Positions 1-8,940 are shown, counted from the stretch's first letter. The stretch is DNA of 64,000 nucleotides from Candidatus Proelusimicrobium volucris (GCA_944324665.1 CALUXD010000002.1:582989-646988); one strand, 5' to 3'. A program made the numbers and translations. The notes: generated by a model not told the origin, from the letters alone.

Positions 1-70
1 CGTTTGCATCGCGGACCAAAAGTTCCGTTATTTCCTCGGCCAATATCGGGATATGGATAAATGACGTCAT
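1..70 (-). CDS. rsmH: 16S rRNA m4C1402 methyltransferase RsmH, N-terminal fragment
   Basis: Only the first 23 codons lie in the window; the gene runs off the left edge. The start (ATG, complement of 68-70) overlaps the stop of the upstream peptidase gene in an ATGA arrangement, indicating translational coupling. The visible N-terminus, MTSFIHIPILAEEITELL, matches the typical RsmH opening (M..HxPVLxxEvlexL) that precedes the glycine-rich SAM site. RsmH methylates N4 of C1402 in 16S rRNA. The identification rests on this short motif alone, so the SAM-binding core is not verified. It extends the run of RNA-modification genes mnmE-mnmG-rsmG. Confidence 0.72.
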   Translation of the reverse strand, partial: MTSFIHIPILAEEITELLVRDAN

Positions 71-1206
71 TTGGCGGGCCCTTCCATCTTCTTTCTTAAA
101 TTGGACTGCCACGCTATCTCCAAAGCCTTATCGCTGTTTAATGGCATACCGTACGCCCTGAACATCGCGCGGCCGAGCGGCAGGCCTTCTTTCAAATTCT
201 TGCTGAATTGATAAAAGCCGTCCTTGCCGTAATGCTCAAAAAGAAATTTCACCAAACTGTAAGATTGGGCGTACCACATGGCGACATCGGGCTTTTCGTA
301 GCCGTCCAATGTCTTAACTTTTAAAAATTCCTCAAAATCGATGTATTCCTCTTTGGCGAATTTAAGCCTAAATACGTTAAGCCATTCGTTTTCCTGCGGA
401 GTTTGGTATAAAGACTGCACATATACCGCGAACCCTTCGCTGAGCCAGCGAGGCGTTGCCGTCGGTTCAAAAAAGCCGTCGTAATAGATGTGGGTAAGCT
501 CGTGCATAAAATTGCTCTTGAAGTTAACGCCCTCCATAAGATATATCGACTGCCCCAACACGTCCGCAGAGCCGCCGCTCCAATCGGGGCGTTTCGTATA
601 CGCGCTGTACATGCCGCGCGTCTTGAATATCATCATAAAAATACGTTTTACGTCCGTAAGCAATGAAAACGGCGCCACCTTCCTTAAAAAGCTGGTGTGC
701 ATAGTGGATATTAAAGCCTTAAAATCGTCCGTCATCGGGTAATATTCCCTATACATCAAATACGGGTTTACCTTCGCGGAGAAAAAACCCTCCGGCAGCG
801 GCGGGACGGGTTCCTCCCTCATTTGGGAAAGAACGGCCTGGACGTTCTTTATCCGTTCATTACGTTCTTTAAGTTCCCGGTCCGCGTCGTCTTCGCCCAA
901 GGGCAAATCTATATTTATCTTCTGAGCGTCCTTGCGCCGCTTTACGCTGAACTCCTTTCTTTCCTCGTCTTTTACCGCACGGTATTTGCTAGCCACGCGC
1001 ATATCGGGAACTTGGCTTAAAAAGCTGTCCTTGCTTTCGCTATTATCAGCCTTTATTACCTCTTTTAAACTCTGCGATACCTGCGCCTGCTTTAAAGCTA
1101 AATCTTTATCGCCGCTTTCCGTAAGAAGGCCCTCGTGGTAAGCAAAAAAACCCAATGCCGCCACCAAAAATATCGCCAATATGTATAATTTCTTCGTTAT
1201 ATCCAT
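67..1206 (-). CDS. membrane-anchored peptidase-MA-like zinc metalloprotease
   Basis: 379 residues. An N-terminal hydrophobic stretch (about residues 7-23) is a probable signal anchor, followed by a charged, helical linker. The gluzincin signature HELTH lies at 235-239 and a third ligand is likely at E257 in WLSEGFAVY, as in the peptidase-MA/M1-like families. The protein therefore probably cleaves peptides or proteins outside the cytoplasmic membrane; the substrate is unknown. It begins 3 nt after rsmG and overlaps rsmH by 4 nt, so it is embedded in an RNA-modification operon without obvious functional linkage. The HExxH is clear; the exact family is inferred. Confidence 0.75.
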   Translation of the reverse strand: MDITKKLYILAIFLVAALGFFAYHEGLLTESGDKDLALKQAQVSQSLKEVIKADNSESKDSFLSQVPDMRVASKYRAVKDEERKEFSVKRRKDAQKINIDLPLGEDDADRELKERNERIKNVQAVLSQMREEPVPPLPEGFFSAKVNPYLMYREYYPMTDDFKALISTMHTSFLRKVAPFSLLTDVKRIFMMIFKTRGMYSAYTKRPDWSGGSADVLGQSIYLMEGVNFKSNFMHELTHIYYDGFFEPTATPRWLSEGFAVYVQSLYQTPQENEWLNVFRLKFAKEEYIDFEEFLKVKTLDGYEKPDVAMWYAQSYSLVKFLFEHYGKDGFYQFSKNLKEGLPLGRAMFRAYGMPLNSDKALEIAWQSNLRKKMEGPAK

Positions 1207-1209
1207 ATT

Positions 1210-1860
1210 TTATTCTTTCCCAAATACGCACAAATGTCTTTCTTTTTCTTCCCCGTACAATTTGTACGCCAGGCTTGCGTTCTTATCGTATTTGCAATCG
1301 GCCGCCTTTAAAGAGGCCTCCCCCCAGCTGCCTTCTTCCGTCTGAAATGCCACAAAATACCCGCCGCGCTTCAAATCCGCCGTACATATAGGCAGGATAT
1401 CGTCTATCTTGCCCATAGCGCGTTCAAGCGTAAAATCGAACGGCCCGCTCTGCCCGCCTTTGGATAAGGCCCTTATATTGTATGTCTTCGCGCCTTTTAT
1501 CCCCAGCTTCATTATGCACCAGTCCATAAACATACAGCGCTTACCCAAAGTTTCCACCAAAGTAAGCTCGCAGGAAGACCCCAAAGCTATCTTCGCGCTC
1601 AGCCCTATATACCCGCAGCCCGCGCCGTAATCGGCCAAGGAATAGCTGTCTAGACCCGCGGCGAGTTTCTTTATCAAAGCCGCTGCCATAAGCCCGTCGC
1701 TTATGTGCCTATCCCAGATTTCCTGCCCGCTTGAAACGCTGGTCAAATTCAGATCACCGCGCTTTTGCCATACCATAGCCGCATAATCCGCCAGCGTTTG
1801 TTCTTGCTCGGGGCTTAGCTCAATACCGTTTTGCTTAAAAAAATCATGCCTTAATTCCAT
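1210..1860 (-). CDS. rsmG: 16S rRNA m7G527 methyltransferase RsmG (GidB)
   Basis: 216 residues, normal length for RsmG. The SAM-binding motif I is seen as DYGAGCGYIGL (77-87), preceded by the family's N-terminal helices (LNLTSVSS, IWDRHISDGL). The enzyme methylates N7 of G527 in 16S rRNA. Its start overlaps the 3' end of mnmG by 17 nt. The order mnmE-mnmG-rsmG is the conserved gid operon commonly found near bacterial replication origins. Confidence 0.95.
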   Translation of the reverse strand: MELRHDFFKQNGIELSPEQEQTLADYAAMVWQKRGDLNLTSVSSGQEIWDRHISDGLMAAALIKKLAAGLDSYSLADYGAGCGYIGLSAKIALGSSCELTLVETLGKRCMFMDWCIMKLGIKGAKTYNIRALSKGGQSGPFDFTLERAMGKIDDILPICTADLKRGGYFVAFQTEEGSWGEASLKAADCKYDKNASLAYKLYGEEKERHLCVFGKE

Positions 1861-3616
1861 TTTTCTCCCTGCGGTACTTCTCTATATGTATGGCTATAAG
1901 CTGCAAATCCGCCGGCGTTATCCCCGGTATGCGCCCAGCCTGCCCCAAAGTAGAAGGCCGTATCTTGGCCAACTTCTGGCTGGATTCTATCAATATGCCT
2001 TTTACAGCGGCAACATCAAAGCCTTCCGGTATAACTATCTTGTCGGCATTGGCCAAGGCCTTGGCTTCCTTTAAATTCCGTTCCAAATAACCGGCGTACT
2101 TGCGGTGAACCGCCGCCGTATTGCGCGCCGAGGCCAAACTCCATGGGTTTAAAGCGCTTTCCTCTATCGGGGCGTTTTCATCTTGTATCAAGCTCTCCAC
2201 CGCGGCTTTATAAGCCTCGAACCCTTTGGCGTAACTTGCCGGCAGGGAACCCAGCTTCAAGCCGTATCCGCTCAAACGCAAGTCGGCATTGTCCGTGCGC
2301 AGGATTATCCTGTATTCCGCGCGGCTGGTAAACATTCTGTAAGGCTCGTTTACGCCTTTGGTTATCAAATCGTCTATCAAAACGCCGATATAGGCCTCGT
2401 CCCGCCTTAAAACGAAAGGCTCCTTACCCTGTACCTTCAAAGCGGCGTTTATGCCCGCCATTATTCCTTGCCCCCCGGCTTCCTCATAACCCGTAGTACC
2501 GTTGATTTGCCCCGCAAAAAACAAGCCGCTTATATTCTTTACTTCCAAAGAGGCTTTAAGGCACGTAGGATCGGCATAGTCGTATTCTATCGCATAGCCC
2601 GCGCGCACTATTTGCGCCTTTTCCAAACCGGGTACAGATTTTAACAGCTCATACTGCACATATTCCGGCAAACTGGTGGAAAAACCCTGAATATAATATT
2701 CCTCCGTATTAAGGCCTTCCGGCTCTAAAAACAAAGGGTGGTGCTTGTTCTGGGGGAATTTTACCGCCTTATCTTCTATCGACGGGCAATACCTAGGCCC
2801 GATAGAGTGTATATTGCCCGAATATAAAGCCGATTCCAGCATATGCTCTTTTAATACTTCGGCCGTTTTATCGGTGGTGCGTGTTATATAGCATTGTAAA
2901 AATTCTCTGTCCTGCGGCCTGTTGAAAACCGACATCGGCGTATAAGGATTATCCGAAGGCTGCGGCGTAAACTTGGAAAAATCCACCGTCCGCCCGTTAA
3001 TACGCATAGGCGTGCCCGTCTTCATACGGCCTATCTTTATGCCGCAGTCTTTTAAACTGGCGCTTAAGAAATTGCTTGCCACATCATTATAGCGCCCGCC
3101 TTCCAACATCAGCTTGCCGATATGTACTGTGCCCTTCATAAAAGTGCCGGGCGTCGCTATTACCGTTTTGGTTTTGTACCTAGTTTGACGCAAGGTGTCC
3201 ACCGCCGTTACGGCATTATCGGATAAAACCAAATTCTTGGCTTCGTCTTGGATTATGTGTAAATTGCTTTGCAGTTCCAAAAAATGTTTGTAGGTGTATT
3301 GATAAATCTTCTTGTCGCATTGTACGCGGGGCGACCAGACCGCCTCCCCTTTGCCCGTATTGAGCATATGATAATGCACTGCCGCCGCGTCGGTTACTTT
3401 GCCCATCGCGCCGCCAAGAGCGTCTATCTCGCGAACTATCTGCCCTTTGGCTATACCCCCTATTGAGGGATTGCACGACATCTGCGCTATCGTATCCAAA
3501 TTCTGGGTTATCAAAAGCGTCTTGGCGCCAAGGCGCGCGCTGGCCAAAGCCGCTTCACAGCCCGCATGCCCGCCGCCTATTACAACAACGTCAAAAATAT
3601 CATCGTATACAAACAT
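1844..3616 (-). CDS. mnmG: tRNA uridine-5-carboxymethylaminomethyl modification enzyme MnmG (GidA)
   Basis: 590 residues. The FAD dinucleotide-binding motif GGGHAG is at 14-19. The conserved blocks SCNPSIGGIAKG, TGTPMRI, GTTGYEEAGGQG and the C-terminal helical domain ending in a RIPGITPADLQ stretch are all present, so the protein looks complete. With MnmE it forms the complex that places the carboxymethylaminomethyl group on U34 of certain tRNAs. It starts 5 nt after mnmE with an upstream AGGGAAG-type ribosome site, consistent with one operon. Confidence 0.97.
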   Translation of the reverse strand: MFVYDDIFDVVVIGGGHAGCEAALASARLGAKTLLITQNLDTIAQMSCNPSIGGIAKGQIVREIDALGGAMGKVTDAAAVHYHMLNTGKGEAVWSPRVQCDKKIYQYTYKHFLELQSNLHIIQDEAKNLVLSDNAVTAVDTLRQTRYKTKTVIATPGTFMKGTVHIGKLMLEGGRYNDVASNFLSASLKDCGIKIGRMKTGTPMRINGRTVDFSKFTPQPSDNPYTPMSVFNRPQDREFLQCYITRTTDKTAEVLKEHMLESALYSGNIHSIGPRYCPSIEDKAVKFPQNKHHPLFLEPEGLNTEEYYIQGFSTSLPEYVQYELLKSVPGLEKAQIVRAGYAIEYDYADPTCLKASLEVKNISGLFFAGQINGTTGYEEAGGQGIMAGINAALKVQGKEPFVLRRDEAYIGVLIDDLITKGVNEPYRMFTSRAEYRIILRTDNADLRLSGYGLKLGSLPASYAKGFEAYKAAVESLIQDENAPIEESALNPWSLASARNTAAVHRKYAGYLERNLKEAKALANADKIVIPEGFDVAAVKGILIESSQKLAKIRPSTLGQAGRIPGITPADLQLIAIHIEKYRREKNGIKA

Positions 3617-3621
3617 TTAAT

Positions 3622-4968
3622 CTACTTCCCTACGCAAAACTTGGAAAATATTTCCCCCAATACGTCATCGGGGGTTATTTCCCCTATCAATCTTCTTAAA
3701 CTTAGAACCGCGCTTCTTATATGCTCCGCCATCAATTCCAATTCCTTAAGGCGCGCCTTGGCGCGGTTTAGTTCCCGTTCCGCATCTTTCAAAGCCTTGT
3801 AATGCGCGGCAGAGGTTATCAGAATATCGTCATCGCCTAATTTAGCGAGGCCGATGGCCTCTATTATTTTATCTTTCAGGGCTTCTATACCCGCCCCGCT
3901 TTTGCACGAAATAAGGCAGTCGTATTCCCCGCTTTGCGATATTTCTCCCTCACTTTTTAAATCCGTCTTATTTAAAACTTTCAAAACTTTCTTGCCCGTC
4001 GCTTGCGCCTGAGCCAAAATATCGGCTTGGGCCTTGGCGTCCAAGTCCGAATCGGCCAAGAATATTATTATGTCCGCATTATTCATCGCTTTGCGGCTGC
4101 GTTCTATGCCTTGCGCTTCGGCATCGTCAGCATGGTCAGCCCTAATCCCCGCCGTATCGGTAAGCATCAAATTAAAATCTTTTATCCTTAAAGAGGCGTC
4201 TACGGTGTCGCGCGTCGTCCCGCTTACGGGCGATACTATCACCCTGTCAAAACCGAGCAAAGCGTTTAAAAGACTGCTCTTGCCGCTGTTGGGCACCCCG
4301 ACTATCGCCGTTTTTATTCCTTCTTTTACCAAGCGCCCCGCGCCGAAAGTGGAACTTAAAGCCTCAAGTTTCTTTATTATCCCGTCTATATATTCCCGTG
4401 TTTCAACTTCGGGCAAAGGCGCCATTTCGTCATCGGCGTCGTCTATGCGGACTTCTATCTTAGCCAAAAGTTCCGTAAGGCCCGCGCGTATTTCTTTAAA
4501 TCGCTCCGACAAACTCCCGTCTAATATATTGAACGCCGCGCGGTGCGCGCTCTTGTTTTTGGCCGCTATTATATCGGCCACCCCTTGCGCCTGAGCCAAA
4601 TCCATCTTCCCGTTAAGGTATGCGCGCATGGTAAATTCGCCCGCTTCGGCCATTCTCGCGCCAAGTAAAAACACAAGCTCAAGCAGCCGCGCTTTTATGT
4701 ATTCCCCGGCGTGTACGCTTAACTCAAAACTATCCTCGCCGGTATAGCTCGCCGGCCCTTGATAATATAAAGCGACCGCGGTATCCAAAATATCTTTCCC
4801 GTCATGTATCTTTACCAAATACGCATGGCGCGCTTCAAAAGCGCCGCGCCCGGTAAGAGCTTTAAGTATTCTTAAACTATCGCCCCCGCTCACGCGCAAT
4901 ACCGCAACAGCCCCTCTTGTCGCGGCGGTAGCGTATGCGGCTATCGTATCTTTGGCAAAAATATCCAT
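3622..4968 (-). CDS. mnmE: tRNA modification GTPase MnmE (TrmE)
   Basis: 448 residues with an N-terminal tetrahydrofolate-binding domain (about 1-120), a helical domain, and an inserted Ras-like G domain with P-loop GVPNSGKSS (K230), DTAG and NKTD motifs. The C-terminus ends FCVGK, matching the catalytic Cys motif FCIGK. It works with MnmG on tRNA wobble U34. There is no Shine-Dalgarno sequence; a TAAAAT hexamer (4975-4980) ends 6 nt before the ATG, so the mRNA may be leaderless. It is the first gene of the mnmE-mnmG-rsmG-peptidase-rsmH unit. Confidence 0.97.
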   Translation of the reverse strand: MDIFAKDTIAAYATAATRGAVAVLRVSGGDSLRILKALTGRGAFEARHAYLVKIHDGKDILDTAVALYYQGPASYTGEDSFELSVHAGEYIKARLLELVFLLGARMAEAGEFTMRAYLNGKMDLAQAQGVADIIAAKNKSAHRAAFNILDGSLSERFKEIRAGLTELLAKIEVRIDDADDEMAPLPEVETREYIDGIIKKLEALSSTFGAGRLVKEGIKTAIVGVPNSGKSSLLNALLGFDRVIVSPVSGTTRDTVDASLRIKDFNLMLTDTAGIRADHADDAEAQGIERSRKAMNNADIIIFLADSDLDAKAQADILAQAQATGKKVLKVLNKTDLKSEGEISQSGEYDCLISCKSGAGIEALKDKIIEAIGLAKLGDDDILITSAAHYKALKDAERELNRAKARLKELELMAEHIRSAVLSLRRLIGEITPDDVLGEIFSKFCVGK

Positions 4969-5043
4969 ATATATATTTTACATTTTTCTTTGCGCGCATA
5001 ATATGGCTTTTTTCAATCCGAGCCATAAAGCGCACCGGCAAAT

Positions 5044-5073
5044 AAAAAACCGGCCTAAAAGAGGCCGGTTTCT
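5044..5073 (-). terminator. intrinsic terminator after the Pal-like lipoprotein gene
   Basis: Perfect arms AACCGGCCT / AGGCCGGTT around a short A-rich loop, followed on the minus strand by a T run. It sits just past the stop of the lipoprotein gene. Confidence 0.8.
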
Positions 5074-5095
5074 TAAATTATCCCCTAAAAACAGA

Positions 5096-5632
5096 TCAAT
5101 ATACCGTATTCCATTCGCGGGTGGTAAGAGTAAATTCCACGCGTCTGTTGCAGGCTCTGGCTTCGGGCGAATCGTCTATCTTGATAAGAGGGCGCCTTTT
5201 GCCGTGCCCGTACGTTTTGACTGAATCTGGATGCACGCCGCGTGAACATAAATAGCTCTTTATCGCATTTGAACGCGCGCTGGAAAGCCAATCGTTATAC
5301 TCGTCGGAACCGACTTCGTCCGTATGACCTTCCACTATCAACTTCATCGAGCGGTCGGCAACCATTATCGCAGCCACCTTATCCAAAACCTCATAAGAGC
5401 TGGGTACCAATACTATGCCGTCAAATTCAAAATCCACGCTGGGTATCTTGCGGCTCGCCCGCATTTCGTCCACAGTTTGATTACGCCATTTTTCCTCGTT
5501 GGCGCGCTCGGGACACAAGGCACTTAAAGTAAACAAATCGCTGTCGCGTTTTACCTCTTTATTTTTGCGCTCGGCGGAATAACAACCGCCAAGCAGTATC
5601 GCCAAAACCGGTACTATAAAAAGAAATCTCAT
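5096..5632 (-). CDS. Pal-like OmpA-family outer-membrane lipoprotein
   Basis: 178 residues. A lipoprotein signal peptide ends in the lipobox LLGGC with Cys17 as the acylated residue. The C-terminal half is an OmpA/Pal peptidoglycan-binding domain: FDGIVLVPSSYEVLDKVA, the VEGHTDEVGSDEYN block and a final NRRVEF. It probably tethers the outer membrane to peptidoglycan and may partner with the Tol-type genes at 59-61 kb. A good ribosome site (GGAGGATAATTT) precedes the ATG. No tolB is adjacent, so Pal itself is a likely but unproven assignment. Confidence 0.85.
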   Translation of the reverse strand: MRFLFIVPVLAILLGGCYSAERKNKEVKRDSDLFTLSALCPERANEEKWRNQTVDEMRASRKIPSVDFEFDGIVLVPSSYEVLDKVAAIMVADRSMKLIVEGHTDEVGSDEYNDWLSSARSNAIKSYLCSRGVHPDSVKTYGHGKRRPLIKIDDSPEARACNRRVEFTLTTREWNTVY

Positions 5633-5720
5633 AAATTATCCTCCGTGCTATCAAAAATATTATAGCAAATCCCCTCCTTTTTTCAATCCGTATTTTTGGG
5701 ATTTTAACCGTATTAAATAT

Positions 5721-6005
5721 TTATCCACATTTATCCACACTTGGAGCCTTTTTTACCGCTTTTTGCCTTTTATTTATTAAAAAAGGACCTTTTTTCTAAA
5801 AATAGTTTTTAGCCTTTTTCTTACCTGAAAATAAATCTGTGGATAACTGCCGTTTTTTGTGGATAACTATTCCGCATACGCCCGATTTTTCGCTCCGTTC
5901 CCATTGAGCATCGCCGCCCTATCTCCGACGGAGAATTATCTTTTTATCCCCAAAAAAACGATACTATTTCTTTTTTTGGCTGTCAGAGGCCTTTTTTGTG
6001 GATAA
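5721..6005. other. candidate replication origin: cluster of five perfect DnaA boxes
   Basis: The 434-bp gap between two minus-strand genes (5633-6066) holds five exact TTATCCACA boxes: plus strand at 5721-5729 and 5731-5739 (10-bp phase), minus strand at 5838-5846, 5858-5866 (20-bp phase) and 5997-6005. A one-mismatch box TTATCCCCA lies at 5944-5952. Between the inward-facing groups, 5745-5836 is very AT-rich and is a candidate unwinding element. The site adjoins the mnmE-mnmG-rsmG operon, a classic oriC location. dnaA and dnaN are not in the window. The box cluster is seen directly; origin function is inferred. Confidence 0.75.
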
Positions 6006-6012
6006 CCCATAA

Positions 6013-6058
6013 AAATACGGGCCCTTAATCCCCAAAAGAATATAAGAGCCCGCAATAA
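6013..6058 (-). terminator. weak terminator-like hairpin after the esterase-like gene
   Basis: CGGGC / GCCCG arms around a long loop, followed on the minus strand by a short T-rich stretch. It is weaker than the other terminators in the window. Confidence 0.35.
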
Positions 6059-6066
6059 ATTAACCT

Positions 6067-7080
6067 TTATTTGCTTATTTTAAACGAAGCGTCAAAAGAT
6101 AGCGCATCGCCCGCCATTCCGGTGACTTTTACCTTGCCTGGCTGAGCGCCAAAAATCACGTTCATAAGGCCTTTGTCAAAGTCCCAAGATAAAAACGGGG
6201 GCGAAATCTTTAAGGAGGACGGTATGTATTCCGCTTTAAAATTTTTCTTGCCTTTTACCTCCAGCTTAAAGCCGAAGCGCTCCTCCGATGTGGCCGATGC
6301 GCTCTTTACCCCAAAAACGCCTTTGGCTTTCAGCGGAAGGATTTTCGCCTTGTCAAGGAAATAGCCCAAATTGAAAATATCTTTAAAAGACGGCTCCTTA
6401 TTGCCGCTGTTATCCACGGTTAAATAGGCGAAATTGTCAAAGAATTTAAGCCCGTTTCCTTCCAAAACGCTTTGCAGCCTTATCATATTGCCCTTGCTGC
6501 CCAAAGCCCACAGGCTTATGTTCTTGTTTATACCTTCCAAATTGCCTGGCATAGCCGTATTAACGTAAAAGGACAAAGCGAAATTACCGAAATAATTACC
6601 CAATCCCGGCAAAGCGTTCAATACGGAGGCGCTGTACCCCTCACCCGCCAAAAGAATTCTGTATTCCTCTTGATTTTCCGCCTTGTAATTAACCTCTATA
6701 TAAGGCAGAAGCTCACGAGTAAGAAAGCCTTCCAGCTCGGCCGAGGACGGTATTGCGTTAAAACGTACGTTTATATATAGACAACGTTCCGCGGCGCTGT
6801 TTCCAAATTCTTTATAAAGCGCTTCGCGCGGAAGTTCTTCCTTATTTATCACGTATACGGAACAAAACCGCGTTTCGGCTGTGTCGTAATCCTTAGGGAA
6901 CACCACATTTATTTTAGGTTCGTATTTTAAATATTCGGAAGGGAAATAGACTATAACGTCCTCCCCCTCTTTATTGAATATGCGCATATCCCCCTCCGTC
7001 GAAACGGGGACTATTCGCACCTGGGCGGAAACAATAACCGCCAAAAACATAAGGCTTAGGAATAATTTCAGTTTTCTCAT
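6067..7080 (-). CDS. exported esterase-like protein, possibly catalytically altered
   Basis: 337 residues with a clear signal peptide (about 1-20, ending VSAQ). The middle part resembles the alpha/beta-hydrolase esterase D-type fold: an FPKDYD segment, a helix leading into LLPYIEVNY, then a strand and turn reading AGEGYSASV where active enzymes carry the GxSxG nucleophile elbow. The spacing here is not GxSxG, so activity is uncertain. The C-terminal 90 residues look like a beta-rich accessory domain. A TAAAAT hexamer ends 6 nt before the ATG and no ribosome site is visible. Substrate unknown; the fold call is moderate. Confidence 0.5.
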   Translation of the reverse strand: MRKLKLFLSLMFLAVIVSAQVRIVPVSTEGDMRIFNKEGEDVIVYFPSEYLKYEPKINVVFPKDYDTAETRFCSVYVINKEELPREALYKEFGNSAAERCLYINVRFNAIPSSAELEGFLTRELLPYIEVNYKAENQEEYRILLAGEGYSASVLNALPGLGNYFGNFALSFYVNTAMPGNLEGINKNISLWALGSKGNMIRLQSVLEGNGLKFFDNFAYLTVDNSGNKEPSFKDIFNLGYFLDKAKILPLKAKGVFGVKSASATSEERFGFKLEVKGKKNFKAEYIPSSLKISPPFLSWDFDKGLMNVIFGAQPGKVKVTGMAGDALSFDASFKISK

Positions 7081-7199
7081 AATTCCATTTTACAAAAAAT
7101 AATATGCAAGTCCCATAAAAAAATAGGCACTAATTCCGCTTTAAATAGGCCTTATGGCCCTGGGCAAAAGCAAAAAATAAGAATACAATTTACTATAGA

Positions 7200-7431
7200 C
7201 TGATATTGATATGGTGTTTTTTTATGAATAATACTCTTAAATTTATGCTCGTGCTAGGCAACGGCAAATTGATAGCCACTTCAAAAAACGGGCGGGATTC
7301 TTTTTACGGGAAAGTTTCCGCCTGCTGCGGCAGAAAGCCAAACCTAAAGAAATTTGCCGCATGTCTGAGTTCAAGAATATGATTTTCTCATAACTCCCTC
7401 CTCCGCGGTATAAAAACCGCGGTTTTTTTAT
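7200..7431 (+). ncRNA. candidate structured small RNA ending in an intrinsic terminator
   Basis: The 490-bp gap 7081-7572 contains a compact region with several nested hairpins: GGAAAGTTTCC near 7310-7320, CTGCTGCGGCAG near 7321-7332, and TGCGGCA pairing with a distal TGCCGCA near 7355. It closes with a strong terminator at 7403-7429. No RNase P, tmRNA or SRP signature motif is recognisable. A 52-codon reading frame from the ATG at about 7224 (MNNTLKFMLVLGNGK...) lies inside it but lacks a ribosome site, so a small protein is the alternative reading. Confidence 0.4.
7403..7429 (+). terminator. intrinsic terminator of the candidate small RNA
   Basis: CCGCGGT / ACCGCGG arms, 6-nt loop, then seven T residues on the plus strand. 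There is no recognised gene immediately upstream, which is the main argument that the preceding region is transcribed as an RNA. Confidence 0.85.
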
Positions 7432-7572
7432 CTCTATTTTAAACATATAAATCCATTTAAAATCCGCCGGCCATCAGAACAAAACAAAATACCGCGCCCG
7501 GAGGATTTGCCTCTTTTCTCCGCCGAGTTTGCCCTGGGCGACTTTTCCCTTATTCTTTTATATAATGACTTT

Positions 7573-8739
7573 ATGAAAAAATATATATTAACCTTATTTG
7601 TATGCACCCTAATATCGCAGCTTAACGCCGCCGCTAAAACGCCAGCGCAGTGTTTTGGCTCCGAAAGTCAAAAATTCATCTATGAAAAAGCCATATCAAC
7701 AACAGAGGATAACGAAAGAATAACCGTATGTCTTAAGGATTTTCTAAAATCGGATAATCCCGCCCATATAATGGAAGCTCTTACGGCTCTGCAAAAGTCA
7801 AATAATCTTTCCTACGCGCTTAGCCAAACGGTAAACATCTTAAAAAACGCCGATGACGCTCCGACGGCTTTCGCCGCGGCTTCGGCTTTGGTATCCGTAT
7901 CGGAAGAACTTGCGCCTTACAATAAAGCCTTATTCAATATAGTTTCTTCCGCCAATCAGGAAGACTACAAAAAGACCTTGGCCGTAATCATATTGGCGGC
8001 CTCAAACGCGGTGGACAGCGGATATACTCCGTTCCTAAACCCGGCCTTAACCGCGCAGGACCCAGTACTTAAAGCCTATGCGGCAGCCGCCTACGCTCTG
8101 CTTATACCAGATACGAAAACAAGATTTATCAACGATATTATAACGCTCTACGGCTTTGACAAACCCTTCGCTTTAAGAGCTTATCAAAATACGGGCCTAA
8201 AGAGAAAAGAGCTTTACTCCGCCTTGAAAACCGCCCTTAAAAATGAAGAGGAAATAACCCGCTTCTCGGCGGTGGAATGGATAGGCGACGACGGCGATAA
8301 AAAATCGCTCGAGGCTTTATTCTCTTTATCTTACGACGACGCTTCCACGATCTCGGCCGCGGCAAACGCTTTGGCCTCCAACTACGATATTATCGAAGCG
8401 AAACTCAAAAAGGAAATGAGGTCCGCGCCGCAATCCTCCGCCGCAGCCACCTCCGTTATGACCTACGCGCTGCTGGGCGGAGAGCATTTCGACGATATAG
8501 ACAAATATCTGCAAAGCTCCAACGCCAATGAACAGGCAAACGGAGCGAGGGTTGTCCTTTCCGTCGCCGAAATACTCCAGAATAAAACCCCATACTACAA
8601 AAACCCCCAGCTAGAGGAACAGCGCGTCAAAAAACTTATCGCCCCGCTGGGCAAATTGGCCAACCGCGCCAAAGACGATACGGCAAAATATTATGCCGAC
8701 GCCGCCATTAAAGCCATTTATAATCTGATCAACGATTAA
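7573..8739 (+). CDS. exported helical-repeat (HEAT-like) protein of unknown function
   Basis: 388 residues from the chosen ATG at 7573, which opens a clean signal peptide (MKKYILTLFVCTLISQLNAA). An upstream in-frame ATG at 7507 would add 22 residues without making a better leader. The mature part is Ala-rich and almost entirely helical, with repeated paired-helix units (DAPTAFAAASALVS, DPVLKAYAAAAYAL, EEITRFSAVEWIGD) like HEAT repeats, suggesting a periplasmic protein-protein scaffold. TATAAT (7561-7566) ends 6 nt before the ATG, hinting at a leaderless mRNA. No family was recognised with certainty. Confidence 0.7.
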   Translation: MKKYILTLFVCTLISQLNAAAKTPAQCFGSESQKFIYEKAISTTEDNERITVCLKDFLKSDNPAHIMEALTALQKSNNLSYALSQTVNILKNADDAPTAFAAASALVSVSEELAPYNKALFNIVSSANQEDYKKTLAVIILAASNAVDSGYTPFLNPALTAQDPVLKAYAAAAYALLIPDTKTRFINDIITLYGFDKPFALRAYQNTGLKRKELYSALKTALKNEEEITRFSAVEWIGDDGDKKSLEALFSLSYDDASTISAAANALASNYDIIEAKLKKEMRSAPQSSAAATSVMTYALLGGEHFDDIDKYLQSSNANEQANGARVVLSVAEILQNKTPYYKNPQLEEQRVKKLIAPLGKLANRAKDDTAKYYADAAIKAIYNLIND

Positions 8740-8742
8740 CTT

Positions 8743-8777
8743 AAAAGCCCCCGCCTTAAAACGGGGGCTTTCTTTTT
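8743..8777 (+). terminator. intrinsic terminator after the HEAT-like gene
   Basis: AAGCCCCCG / CGGGGGCTT arms followed by a T-rich run on the plus strand. Confidence 0.85.
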
Positions 8778-8908
8778 GTAAATTCATTATTGCGTTTATT
8801 ACTCCAAATACAGCGTTAGCCCTTCTTAATGGCGAGCGCGGATGCTAAACCGCGGGAATTTATATATCCAAAACCTTAAAAAAGCCCCTCTATCAGTGGA
8901 CAGAATAA

Positions 8909-8940
8909 AAAAGCCCCGCCTTATCGGCGGGGCTCTTTTT
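8909..8940 (-). terminator. intrinsic terminator after the YwqK-like gene
   Basis: AGCCCCGCC / GGCGGGGCT arms with a T run in minus-strand orientation. The 130 bp between this and the previous terminator show nothing recognisable. Confidence 0.85.

Noticed and set aside
4034..4594. A 186-residue plus-strand frame inside mnmE
   Set aside because: Low-complexity Ser/Leu-rich translation antisense to the MnmE G domain; no ribosome site.
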